This document shows positions 19,011 through 26,553 of a stretch of 64,000 bases of DNA, in pieces. This stretch comes from Janthinobacterium sp. PC23-8 (GTDB taxonomy: Bacteria; Pseudomonadota; Gammaproteobacteria; Burkholderiales; Burkholderiaceae_D). The position numbers and the translations under genes are program-made. Numbering within the stretch: the first letter of the stretch is position 1; each line of letters begins with the position of its first letter. The DNA lies in contig NZ_NJGY01000002.1 of NCBI RefSeq assembly GCF_002250505.1, positions 37,878-101,877 of the forward strand. Reading direction: 5' to 3'. The notes beneath the pieces are model-generated. The model had not been told where the DNA came from. It saw only the letters and a program-made list of their open reading frames with translations, and did not search any database.

Positions 19011-19417
19011 TCCCGTGCGTTTTTTTATAGTGGTGTTGTCATCGTGACCGCCTCATGGGTGGCCAGGCGAAGGCAGATTCTAGCGCAGGCGAGGGAAGTT
19101 ATTGAAGGAAATGCGGGAAATGACGTGTGGGTTGTTAATTTTTGCCGTGAGTGTGAAACTTCAAAAAACAGCGGGCCGGAGACGCGGGCCTGAGAAAATG
19201 CCGATGGCGGCGTTGCGGCTTCCTTGCCGTACATGCGTACTGTCTGCGTCGCCGCGCCTTGCCCTCGACATTTTTCAGGCCCGCTTGGCCCGGAGCACCT
19301 TGGCTGGCGCCTTGGGCCATGGACTATTTCGCTGGTTGGCTTGGAGGGAGGAAAAACTGAATCCATTCTGCCGCATGGCGGCTTTCGCCCCAAAGCCGAC
19401 TCACGCCTTACGGCAAA
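19011..19417. other. Non-coding stretch with a repeat-like segment
   Basis: About 400 bp without a convincing gene between the permease and the small TonB_C-like gene. Frames here have poor codon use. From about 19157 to 19290 the sequence is structured: it contains a GTAC-ATGC-GTAC near-palindrome and ends in GGCCCGC and GGCCC blocks. A 22-bp part (19167-19188) recurs at 53144-53165. This looks like an intergenic repeat family and not a decayed gene. Confidence 0.45.
19167..19188 (+). repeat. Dispersed intergenic repeat, copy 1
   Basis: AACAGCGGGCCGGAGACGCG and the following GG match the copy at 53144-53165 in 20 of 22 positions. Both copies are preceded by AACTTCAA a few bases upstream, which argues against chance. 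Both lie between genes. Confidence 0.5.
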
Positions 19418-19792
19418 CTAATTGTTCGAAAACACGATCAAAGCTTTGCATCCTTGCCGTGAGGCTCCGGCTTTAAATTTTGAACGCTTTATGCTGAATA
19501 ACGAGCTTTGATCGAAAACTTGCTCCGGGACGGCGCGATAGACAGCAGCATTTTGAGCCCGTCCACTCCCATCCAGGTCGTACCGAACTACTGTCCACCC
19601 CGTAGTGCCCGAACGAAGAGCACTTTTAGGCCACAAAGGCATTGCCAAGTCTATTATCGCTTCCGTACATTTAGCGGCCTCGTCAATGGTAGGCGGCAGC
19701 TCACGATTAATCTCGGCACTCTCTCCTACTTGTCCAGCATTTGCAGTCATGCAAACGAGATATAAAAAACATGAACATAACTTCTGGCGCAT
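19418..19792 (-). CDS. Small exported TonB C-terminal-like protein
   Basis: A protein of 124 residues from the ATG at 19792, which has an AGGAG eight bases upstream; the frame is open further back but lacks a better start. The signal peptide is MRQKLCSCFLYLVCMTANAG. The mature part has the signature of the TonB C-terminal domain: WPKSALRSGTTGWTVVRYDL, then DGSGRAQNAAVYRAVPEQVFD and a final basic strand FSIKRSKFK. There is no transmembrane anchor or Pro-rich linker of a true TonB, so it is a stand-alone periplasmic version of unknown function. Base composition is lower in GC than in neighbouring genes. Confidence 0.7.
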   Translation of the reverse strand: MRQKLCSCFLYLVCMTANAGQVGESAEINRELPPTIDEAAKCTEAIIDLAMPLWPKSALRSGTTGWTVVRYDLDGSGRAQNAAVYRAVPEQVFDQSSLFSIKRSKFKAGASRQGCKALIVFSNN

Positions 19793-19968
19793 TTTCCACG
19801 CTCCTAAATTGACTTCACGTTGATAGTCCGCTTCTGGCCGATAGCAGCACCAGAGCATAGCGGATCGCCAAGCAAAAAATCCCACGCATTGTCACCATGC
19901 TGTATATAGCCGCTGTTGGCCGTCCACCGCCGTTTGTCCAACGCCTGTTTTCCAGGGGACGCGCCGAA

Positions 19969-20538
19969 TTATCGCTTTTCCTTGTTAATCACTTGCACCA
20001 GCTTGAACGCTTCATGCTCGATCGCCGCTTCGGCCTCATTCAGTTCCTGGCTGGCCTTGACATAGGCGGCGCGCTTGCGTTCCTTCTTTTCTTCCGGCGC
20101 CACGGCCTTCGTTGCGCCCGGCATGATCAGCTGCGCACCGGAGTTATACTTTTTGTAGATGACCTGCTTGCCGTAAGGTGTGTTATAGAAGCGGCTCATC
20201 TCGATTGCGGTATCGGCGGAAATGACGCTTGTCAGCACCGGCGCCATGCGCTGATAAACCTCCGCAGGCGAAATTTTGTCGAGCTTGGCGAGCACGGCCT
20301 GTTTCTGTGCTTCATTCGGGTAGCGGCTACGGGCGGCGACGCCTTTCAGGATCTTTTCAATTTGCATCGCACCCAGCAGATCCTGTACCGCTTTAAGGTG
20401 CGCGGTGTTGCTTGCTGCAAGCGGCGCTGCCGGGGCCGGGACCGGGGCCGGGACCGGGACCGGGACCGTGGCGGCAGCAGATGCGGGGCCTGCAAAGACC
20501 AGTGACAGACTCAATACGAGCTGGACGGCAATTCTCAT
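19969..20538 (-). CDS. DUF2059-like exported protein
   Basis: A protein of 189 residues from the second of two adjacent ATGs (20538), which has the better spacing from AAGGA. It has a signal peptide (IAVQLVLSLSLVFAGPASA), a Pro/Val/Ala tract encoded by hexanucleotide repeats (about residues 23-40), and a helical domain typical of DUF2059: KAVQDLLGAMQIEKIL, YQRMAPVLTSVISADTAIEMSRFYNTPYGKQVI. The family is periplasmic and of unknown function. The C terminus is rich in Lys and Glu and probably helical. Uridine kinase follows on the same strand upstream with an 18-bp gap, so the two may be co-transcribed. Confidence 0.78.
   Translation of the reverse strand: MRIAVQLVLSLSLVFAGPASAAATVPVPVPAPVPAPAAPLAASNTAHLKAVQDLLGAMQIEKILKGVAARSRYPNEAQKQAVLAKLDKISPAEVYQRMAPVLTSVISADTAIEMSRFYNTPYGKQVIYKKYNSGAQLIMPGATKAVAPEEKKERKRAAYVKASQELNEAEAAIEHEAFKLVQVINKEKR
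20432..20467 (+). repeat. Hexanucleotide tandem repeat within the DUF2059-like gene
   Basis: Six in-frame units of GGGRCC (GGGGCC, GGGACC, GGGGCC, then three GGGACC) encode the alternating Val-Pro/Ala-Pro tract just after the signal peptide. The unit length is a multiple of three, so copy-number change would alter linker length without a frameshift. Confidence 0.8.
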
Positions 20539-20556
20539 CATTTCCTTTTGAATAAA

Positions 20557-21198
20557 TCAGGCCCGCTTCGACTTGCCGATCACGCTCGCCACCTTGGCGG
20601 TAATCATGTCGACCGCCGGGCCATTGGCGCCGTGCGGCAGGATCACGTCGGCGTTGCGCTTGGTCGGCTCGATGAATTGCTTGTGCATCGGGCGCACGGT
20701 GTCCAGATACTGCTCGATGACGCTTTCGACCGAGCGGCCGCGTTCGGTGATATCGCGCTGCATGCGGCGGATAAAGCGCACGTCCGAGGCGGTGTCGACA
20801 AAGATCTTCAGCGACATCATGTTGCGCAAGTCTTCGTCATACAGGGCAAACAGCCCTTCGACGACGATCACCGGCGCCGGCTTGACGCAAATGGTCTTGT
20901 CGGAGCGGTTGTGCAGCGTGAAGTTATATTCCGGCATTTCGATCGCTTCGCCGTTGCACAAGGCCTTGACGTGCCGCACCAGCAAGGGCCACTCGAAGGC
21001 CTGCGGATGGTCGTAATTTTGCTGGGGACGCACTTCGGGGGCGAGATGGGACTGGTCGCAGTAGTAATCGTCCTGCATCACGACCGAGACCATGTCGGCC
21101 CCAAAAGAAGCCAGCACTTGCTGGGATACGGTGGACTTGCCACTGCCGCTTCCGCCAGCGACACCAATAACAAACGGATGGAAAGGAATCTGGTTCAT
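20557..21198 (-). CDS. udk: Uridine kinase
   Basis: Cytoplasmic P-loop kinase of 213 residues that phosphorylates uridine and cytidine in the pyrimidine salvage pathway. The Walker A motif GGSGSGKS is at residues 15-22. The uridine kinase/PRK family residues are clear: QDDYYCDQSHL, NYDHPQAFEWPLL, PEYNFTLHNRS (base-binding region), VVEGLFALYDEDLR, and the lid segment FIRRMQRDITERGRS. The length matches Udk (about 210). The gene lies 18 bp upstream of the DUF2059-like gene on the same strand. Confidence 0.93.
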   Translation of the reverse strand: MNQIPFHPFVIGVAGGSGSGKSTVSQQVLASFGADMVSVVMQDDYYCDQSHLAPEVRPQQNYDHPQAFEWPLLVRHVKALCNGEAIEMPEYNFTLHNRSDKTICVKPAPVIVVEGLFALYDEDLRNMMSLKIFVDTASDVRFIRRMQRDITERGRSVESVIEQYLDTVRPMHKQFIEPTKRNADVILPHGANGPAVDMITAKVASVIGKSKRA

Positions 21199-21325
21199 CC
21201 CCGCATGATACCGGAAGCGCGCGCGAACCGACAGGGCGGTTGCTGCAAGATAAGGGCTTTACCGCAGACTGGTCAGCTTTTTTCAAACGCCGCCAGTATG
21301 CGGCCTTCGCCGGTTTCAATTGCTT

Positions 21326-21559
21326 TCAAGGTATGGGACCGGCTGCTTGCGCAACGCTGCGGCGGCGCCTCCATTCGGTCACCACATCGCCCATGGTCTT
21401 CGCGCCGCCATCGCGTATCCAGGCCATCAGCGCTCTGTCAAAGCGAAATTGCGCGCCGCAGTGCGCAAGCAGGAAACGCCGGACATTTTGCGTGTTCTTG
21501 TAGCCTGCGTCGATTTCAGTCGAGTGCGATATGACGCCGCCGTGCCAGTCAAATGTCAT
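21326..21559 (-). CDS. DUF6434-like small protein
   Basis: A protein of 77 residues from the ATG at 21559, chosen because GGAG lies six bases upstream; two further in-frame starts are upstream. I recognise the FDWH...Y.NTQNVRRFL...CG..F.FDR..MAWI.DG..KTM.D pattern of DUF6434, here complete over its length. In other proteins this domain is found alone or after a SAP-type domain; its function is unknown. The C terminus ends in an Ala/Pro tail. The gene stands alone between uridine kinase and a hairpin-containing gap. Confidence 0.65.
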   Translation of the reverse strand: MTFDWHGGVISHSTEIDAGYKNTQNVRRFLLAHCGAQFRFDRALMAWIRDGGAKTMGDVVTEWRRRRSVAQAAGPIP

Positions 21560-21635
21560 CTTTTGCTCCATTGGTATCAAAATGCTTGCTGTTGACGATA
21601 AGTCCAGACCTGACGCATTTTCAACAATTTAAATG

Positions 21636-21657
21636 CGCCAGGCCTTCAGGCCTGGCG
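21636..21657. terminator. Perfect hairpin downstream of the DUF5916 gene
   Basis: CGCCAGGCC and GGCCTGGCG form a perfect 9-bp stem with a TTCA loop. No T run follows on either strand except short AT-rich flanks. It may be a terminator for the DUF5916 gene or one half of a REP-like pair with the hairpin at 21668-21700. Confidence 0.45.
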
Positions 21658-21667
21658 GACTAAATAA

Positions 21668-21700
21668 GATTTGGAAGGGGTTTGAAGCCCCTCCCAAATC
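21668..21700. terminator. Long hairpin downstream of the DUF5916 gene
   Basis: A 13-bp stem with one mismatch (GATTTGGAAGGGG against CCCCTCCCAAATC) and a 7-nt loop. It starts 39 bp past the stop of the DUF5916 gene. The two adjacent hairpins could be a double terminator or a REP-like element. Confidence 0.5.
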
Positions 21701-21738
21701 GCTACGCTAAACCGGAGTCAGAATTAGATGAAAATCCT

Positions 21739-24033
21739 TTACACTTCCCACTGAAACTTGACGGTCAGCGCCTGATTGGTGACCTTCGGCATCCGCGTCC
21801 GGTCGCGTGAGTAGCCGACCGATATCGAACGGCCGTGGCGCCACAGATGGCGGTACAGCAGCGAACGGTGCGATTGCTTTTCGGCCCACGGTTGCAGCGC
21901 CGTGACGCCATCGTCGCGTCGTTCGCCGGCCGTGTTTTGCGCCAGCAGCCGTAGCGAATCGGCGGGCGTGAAGTGCAGCATGGCCAGCACGCGCCAGCCG
22001 GTGTCGGTAAACGCCGGCTGTCCCAGCGTGCCTTGCACCCAGGCCCGGTTCCAACGCTGGTCCAGTTCCATCGCCCAGCCATTGGGCAGGGCGCGGCGCC
22101 AGCCCAGGTCCAGCGTGACGTTGCCGCCACGGCCGACCCGGTCGGCGTCGACGTCGAGCTGGCGGCCCAGGGTCACTTCGGCATTGAGCTTCGGCAGCCA
22201 GGGCAGGGGCGACGATTCGACGCCGAAGTGCAGGGCGCGCGTGTCGTGCAGCTGGCCCAGGCGGTTGGCGCGCTGCTGGTCGAAGCCCAGGTTGGCCCAG
22301 AAATTGAGCTGGCGCGGGCCACGGAACCAGATGCCAGGCTGCAGCTTGCGCTCCACCACCTGGCCACCGGCCTGGCCGGACACGCTGTCACTGACGGTGC
22401 GGATCTCGTGCAGGCCCAGGTGGGCCTCGGTTTCGTACAAGTCGACCGCCAGGCCGTTCCAGGCCGGGCGCTGCGCCCCCATGCGGCGATTCAGGTTGAT
22501 GTTCGCCTTGAGCACGCCCGTTTGCGGCACGAAGCCATTGTCGTTGATGAAGCCGCCGCTGCTCGCTTCGAACGCGGCGTCGTTCCACCAGACGTCGCTG
22601 ATCTGCGTGAATTTGCCCCAGCCATAGGCGCCGCGGCGGGTGGCGACGCGCCGGGCAGGTGTGCTGTCGTCGGCGAGGGCGACATTGCTGTTCGACTGCA
22701 TCAGCAGCCACGCCGCCTGCTGGCCGTCGCCGCGCCACTGGCCGTCAAAGCCGAACACCGTGTTGGCGCCCGCGCGGCCGTAGTCGCGCTGCGAGGCAAA
22801 AGCGCCCAGCAGCACGCCACCGCCCTCCCCATGCCAGCGCCCGCGCACCAGGCTGGCCAGGGTGGACGTGGTCTGATCGTATTGCGCCGTTTCATACGGG
22901 CCGCCGCGCAGCACCACGCCGCCGCTCTGGTCGCGCAAGCTCATGGCCGTCGCGTCCAGTTGCGCGGCGCGCCAGGTGGCGCGCAGGCCCCACTGCGGGT
23001 CGGCCACGGTGCGCGAATAAAAGGCCGCCAGCGGCAGGCCCAGCACGTCGGCGCTTTCCAGGAAAAAGCCGCGTTTTTCCGGCAGGCTCAAGGCAATGCG
23101 GCTGGCGCCGGAGGACGTGGGCTCGTCGATTTCCACCTGCGAGTAATCAGGGTTGAGCGTGCCATTGAACACCCAGTCGGCGCGCGGACGGGCGTTGACC
23201 TCCAGGCCCAGGCTGGCGCGGTTGGCGCGGCGCCGACCATCGGCGTCTTCGTCGCGGGTGGCGCGCATGGTCAGTTCGGGCTTGAGGTCCAGAAAAGCGC
23301 GGTCGCGCACGCCAGCCACCGTGGCGCCCATGCCGGCTATCTCCTGCAGTGCGGCGATATGGCTCAAGGCGTCGCCGGTCAAGGCAGTGCTGGTCAGCAG
23401 CAGGCCGCCCGCGTGCGGCACGCTGCGCTCGATCATGGCGCGCCAGGTCTTGCCGCCTTCGTAGGGAAAGCGCAGGTTGGACAGGGGCCAGCGTACTTCC
23501 ATGCTGTAGCCGTCGTCCAGCAGCCTGACGGCGGCGTCGATCGGGAAATCCGGCCCCAGGTCCGACAAGTCCTCGTCGGCGCGGTACATGCCGTCGCTGA
23601 GCACGCCCGCCGTATTGATGCGCACGAACTGCGCCGCGCGACCGTGACCCGTGGGGTCGAGCCAGATGCCGATAAAGTCCTGGTCCATGCCCACCTTGTC
23701 GCGCCGCGCCAGCGCGCCCTGGCGCTGCTGCGGCGCGTCGTCCCAGGCGCGGATGCCGAACACCAGCGCGCCATCGACCACCAGCAATTGCACCGTGGTG
23801 CGCAACTGCGGCGGCGCGGGCCGGCCGTTTTCGGGCCGGTATTCGTGAAACGTGTCGTACACGGGCGCGTGGCGCCAGGCGTCGTCGTCGAGCGCGCCGT
23901 CGAGCCGCAGCGGCGCGTTGGCCGTGACCAGGGCGGGCAGGGCGCCTGGCACGCTGGCTTCGCCGGTGGCTGCGGCGCTCGCCAGCAGCAACGCGGACAA
24001 GAGCTTATTGTTGGGCTTGAAGATGGATGGCAC
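21739..24033 (-). CDS. DUF5916 outer-membrane protein with carbohydrate-binding-like N domain
   Basis: A large protein of about 764 residues. The start is uncertain: the GTG at 24033 has AAGGGA just upstream and puts the hydrophobic segment (KLLSALLLASAAA) at the right place for a signal peptide; ATGs at 24060 and 24078 lack ribosome sites. After the signal peptide comes a CBM9-like domain (APLRLDGALDDDAW, then VDGALVFGIRAWDD and DQDFIGIWLDPTGHGR). The remaining about 550 residues match DUF5916, with amphipathic strands predicted to form an outer-membrane beta barrel; the protein ends in a strand finishing VKFQWEV. Such proteins accompany degradation or surface functions, but no partner is adjacent. 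Confidence 0.78.
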   Translation of the reverse strand: MPSIFKPNNKLLSALLLASAAATGEASVPGALPALVTANAPLRLDGALDDDAWRHAPVYDTFHEYRPENGRPAPPQLRTTVQLLVVDGALVFGIRAWDDAPQQRQGALARRDKVGMDQDFIGIWLDPTGHGRAAQFVRINTAGVLSDGMYRADEDLSDLGPDFPIDAAVRLLDDGYSMEVRWPLSNLRFPYEGGKTWRAMIERSVPHAGGLLLTSTALTGDALSHIAALQEIAGMGATVAGVRDRAFLDLKPELTMRATRDEDADGRRRANRASLGLEVNARPRADWVFNGTLNPDYSQVEIDEPTSSGASRIALSLPEKRGFFLESADVLGLPLAAFYSRTVADPQWGLRATWRAAQLDATAMSLRDQSGGVVLRGGPYETAQYDQTTSTLASLVRGRWHGEGGGVLLGAFASQRDYGRAGANTVFGFDGQWRGDGQQAAWLLMQSNSNVALADDSTPARRVATRRGAYGWGKFTQISDVWWNDAAFEASSGGFINDNGFVPQTGVLKANINLNRRMGAQRPAWNGLAVDLYETEAHLGLHEIRTVSDSVSGQAGGQVVERKLQPGIWFRGPRQLNFWANLGFDQQRANRLGQLHDTRALHFGVESSPLPWLPKLNAEVTLGRQLDVDADRVGRGGNVTLDLGWRRALPNGWAMELDQRWNRAWVQGTLGQPAFTDTGWRVLAMLHFTPADSLRLLAQNTAGERRDDGVTALQPWAEKQSHRSLLYRHLWRHGRSISVGYSRDRTRMPKVTNQALTVKFQWEV

Positions 24034-24204
24034 CGGATCCCTTGCAGTCGAGGCAGGCATGCGCGCGGAGGTTGGCATGGCTGTGGGCCGCAAGTGTAAA
24101 CGAGTTGATGTTATACAGGCAAGTGCGAGCGAGACCTGGATCAAGGCCTCCCGGCCGGCTATCGGCGTGGCGCGCGCCGGGGCGAATGAGGAACGCGGTC
24201 TCCT

Positions 24205-24720
24205 TCACCCGCTCTGGCCTGCATCGACCTGCGCCTGCACACCGCGAAAATACGTCAGCGGTCGGCCTATCGTCACGCCCATCAGGGCCGCGCCCTGGAT
24301 AATGTCGTCGGTGTCGCGCCGGTACACGATCAGCGCATCCATCTCGTCGCTACCGTTACCGTCGATCTGGATCAGGTCATAGCCGCCTTCGTCCCGGGCG
24401 CGCTGCGCCAGTTCGCCGTCGAGCCACTCGTAATACGGCAATACGCCGCGCTCATGGCCCTTGAGCAGCTCGTAAGGGAAGTCGGGAAATTCGTCGAACA
24501 TCTCCTGAAGCTGTTCGTGCAGCTCGTCGATCTTGTCGCTCGACGCCATATAGCCGCCCAGCTGGTAGATCATCTCCAGCGCGTAGGCTTGCGCATCGCT
24601 GTCCACCCACTCCTCGCGGGGGTTCGATGGCGCGTTGGTGATGGCCGTGACGGCTTCGTCGAGTTCCTCGCCTTCGAGGTCGCCGCAGGTCAGGCGGGAG
24701 AGCAGTTCGGACAAGAGCAT
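24205..24720 (-). CDS. Acidic cytoplasmic hypothetical protein
   Basis: A protein of 171 residues with no signal peptide or membrane segment. The ATG at 24720 has AAAGG five bases upstream. It is strongly acidic, with a helical N-terminal half (ELLSRLTCGDLEGEELDEAVTA; KIDELHEQLQEMFDEFPDF) and a C-terminal alpha/beta part (YDLIQIDGNGSDEMDALIVYRR). I do not recognise a family. It is read in the same direction as SirB2 and the DUF5916 gene but separated from both by more than 80 bp. Confidence 0.68.
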   Translation of the reverse strand: MLLSELLSRLTCGDLEGEELDEAVTAITNAPSNPREEWVDSDAQAYALEMIYQLGGYMASSDKIDELHEQLQEMFDEFPDFPYELLKGHERGVLPYYEWLDGELAQRARDEGGYDLIQIDGNGSDEMDALIVYRRDTDDIIQGAALMGVTIGRPLTYFRGVQAQVDAGQSG

Positions 24721-24808
24721 GATGGCCTTTCAGTGGTGGATGCAGGGCCAGGAGGGCCGGCTGGTGATGCTCAAAATAGTATCATTGCCGGGCCGGCCAC
24801 GCTGTCCT

Positions 24809-25186
24809 TCAGAACGGCCAGGGCTGGCGCGTCACGGCCACCGCCACGATATACGCAAACACCAGCACGGCGGCCACGAACGCCGTGGCGCGCACGGCCA
24901 GCGTCTTGCCGCGCTTGAGCGCGATGGTGCCCAGCACGATATACGCCACCAGTGCGCACAGCTTGGCCATCAGCCAGGGATGGCTGCCTGGCGACTGGCC
25001 GCTCCACACGGCCAGGGTGATGGCGCTGACCAGGAGCGCCGTGTCGATCAGGTGCGGCACGATTTTCACCCAGCGCTGCCCCAGCGCGGGCGAAGCGCGC
25101 AGCATCCAGGCGCCGCGCAGCAGAAACAGGGCGCCGCTGGCGGCGGCGCAGCCCATGTGGAAATGCTTGAGACTCAGATAATCCAT
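24809..25186 (-). CDS. SirB2-family membrane protein
   Basis: A small inner-membrane protein of 125 residues from the ATG at 25186 (MDYLSLKHFHM); AAGGT lies upstream, and the longer frame adds a non-membrane leader. Four hydrophobic helices are visible. The SirB2 signature is present: LKHFHMGCAAASGALFLLRG at the N terminus, VKIVPHLIDTALLVSAI in the second helix and WLMAKLCALVAYIVLGTIALKRG in the third (landmarks H, D and K). SirB2 proteins are of uncertain function despite the name from invasion-gene regulation. Confidence 0.85.
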   Translation of the reverse strand: MDYLSLKHFHMGCAAASGALFLLRGAWMLRASPALGQRWVKIVPHLIDTALLVSAITLAVWSGQSPGSHPWLMAKLCALVAYIVLGTIALKRGKTLAVRATAFVAAVLVFAYIVAVAVTRQPWPF

Positions 25187-25305
25187 GCCGTTGACCTTGT
25201 TTGTGTGGTGTGGCGCCAGCATAGCCGGGTTCACGGCGCGGCGCCATACTCTGTCAGCACTACATGCAAGGCGCGGTGCAATCAAGCATTGCGCCACTTG
25301 GCAGT

Positions 25306-26553
25306 TTACTCGAAGAGCTGCTCTGACTTGAGAATGTAGCCGGCCGGTTTGGTCTGTTTTTCGATGATGCCATCGTCAAGCAGGCGCTGCAGCCAAGCTT
25401 TGGCCTGGGCGTTGGAGACGTCGAGTGCGGTGGCAATCTCGGCGTCTTTCATGGGTGCCTTGAGCAGGCGTTGAATCGCTTCGCGCACGGCGAGAAACAG
25501 TACGTCGGCAGGAGGCAGATCGGGGATGTCGTCCTCACCGAATTCCGGTTTGGCTTGTCTCTGGCTGATTGCCATGGCAGGTTCAGGCTGCGGCGTGTCG
25601 GCCGTGCCTGTTGCAGCCGCGTCGAATACGACGTCAAATGAGGCGGTGTCTTGTGGCTCGGGCCAGGCAAGCGCGCCACGTTTGCTCAGCTCATCGAGAC
25701 CATCAGACCTGATACCTGTGGTTCGCACGTGCACCGGCACAAACCTGAACTTTGCCAGCTGTTCAATGGCGCCACTCCAGGTCCCCCCCTTGCCGAGGTC
25801 GGAACTGACCACCAGCGCGGCATCGGCTAGTGCGTAAATCAATTTGTTGCGCTGCATGGCGTGGCCAACGTGAAAGCCTGCGCTGGGGTCATACGGTGAA
25901 CTGAGGACCAACTGACCGTCGAGCAGCGCATTGCGATACTCCCGATGCATCGCCATTTTTTCCAGGCTGTCGGCCAGCACTGCGCAGACCCTGCCGCCAG
26001 ACTCCAGCGCGCCGCGCATGGCCGCCTGATCAATGCCTTTTGCGCCGCCCGATACAATGCTTCGCCCGGCATGAGCGGCAAGCTCTCCGATAGCCATGGT
26101 GTAATCGATCAGCACCTCATCGACGTGACGGGAGCCGACCACCGCAAGGCCGCCCGTGTCCAGCAGGCCGATATCGCCGCAACCGTACAGCACCGCGGGG
26201 GCATCTTCTCGCAAACGCACCTTCAGGCGTCGAGGATAAGTGGCATCAGCCCGGCTCACCACCCAAATGGCACGCGCCTGCCAGCGTTCAATCACCTGGC
26301 TTAACAGGAATCCACGCCCCAACAGGCGCAGCAAGCGTTCTGCATCGATTACCGGCTGGCATGCCCGCACCAGCTCTGATGCATCAGACAGGACCAGATC
26401 GGCCGGTTGCCGTTGCAGTTCCCGCAAATGTCGGGCCAGCCGCTTGTACTCACCGGGCGACAGCGGGTCGGACGAGGGCTGGCCGCTCCCCGCAATCAAG
26501 GGTGCGGTCAACAGCAGGATCGCTTTTGTGTTGGGTGATAGTTCGGGCATCAT
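25306..26553 (-). CDS. rqlI: DprA-like protein of the RqlHI/PsyrTA type (probable antitoxin)
   Basis: A cytoplasmic protein of 415 residues. The central part (about 140-300) has the DprA/Smf Rossmann-like fold, with VVGSRHVDE and the family [16 protein letters not shown] loop. It lacks the SAM-like start of competence DprA, and a C-terminal winged-helix region follows ([26 protein letters not shown]), after an acidic linker. The ATG overlaps the stop of the upstream RecQ-like helicase gene by 4 bp. This pairing is the RqlH-RqlI (pathogenic E. coli) or PsyrT-PsyrA (Pseudomonas syringae) module, where the DprA-like partner restrains the helicase's toxicity. Assignment is from domain order and pairing; competence DprA is an alternative considered and disfavoured. 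Confidence 0.8.
   Translation of the reverse strand: MMPELSPNTKAILLLTAPLIAGSGQPSSDPLSPGEYKRLARHLRELQRQPADLVLSDASELVRACQPVIDAERLLRLLGRGFLLSQVIERWQARAIWVVSRADATYPRRLKVRLREDAPAVLYGCGDIGLLDTGGLAVVGSRHVDEVLIDYTMAIGELAAHAGRSIVSGGAKGIDQAAMRGALESGGRVCAVLADSLEKMAMHREYRNALLDGQLVLSSPYDPSAGFHVGHAMQRNKLIYALADAALVVSSDLGKGGTWSGAIEQLAKFRFVPVHVRTTGIRSDGLDELSKRGALAWPEPQDTASFDVVFDAAATGTADTPQPEPAMAISQRQAKPEFGEDDIPDLPPADVLFLAVREAIQRLLKAPMKDAEIATALDVSNAQAKAWLQRLLDDGIIEKQTKPAGYILKSEQLFE

Noticed and set aside
19025..19393. Hypothetical protein of 122 residues in the gap upstream of the TonB_C-like gene
   Set aside because: Poor codon use and lies in repeat-like sequence; a non-coding repeat is more likely.
21973..24099. 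Open frame of 708 codons on the forward strand opposite the DUF5916 gene
   Set aside because: No ribosome site, no domain, low-complexity Ala/Gly/Arg product; the reverse frame has a complete family match.
25306..26553. Competence protein DprA
   Set aside because: The DprA-like core is present, but the protein is coupled to a helicase-PRTase gene and has a different start and tail; RqlI/PsyrA fits better.
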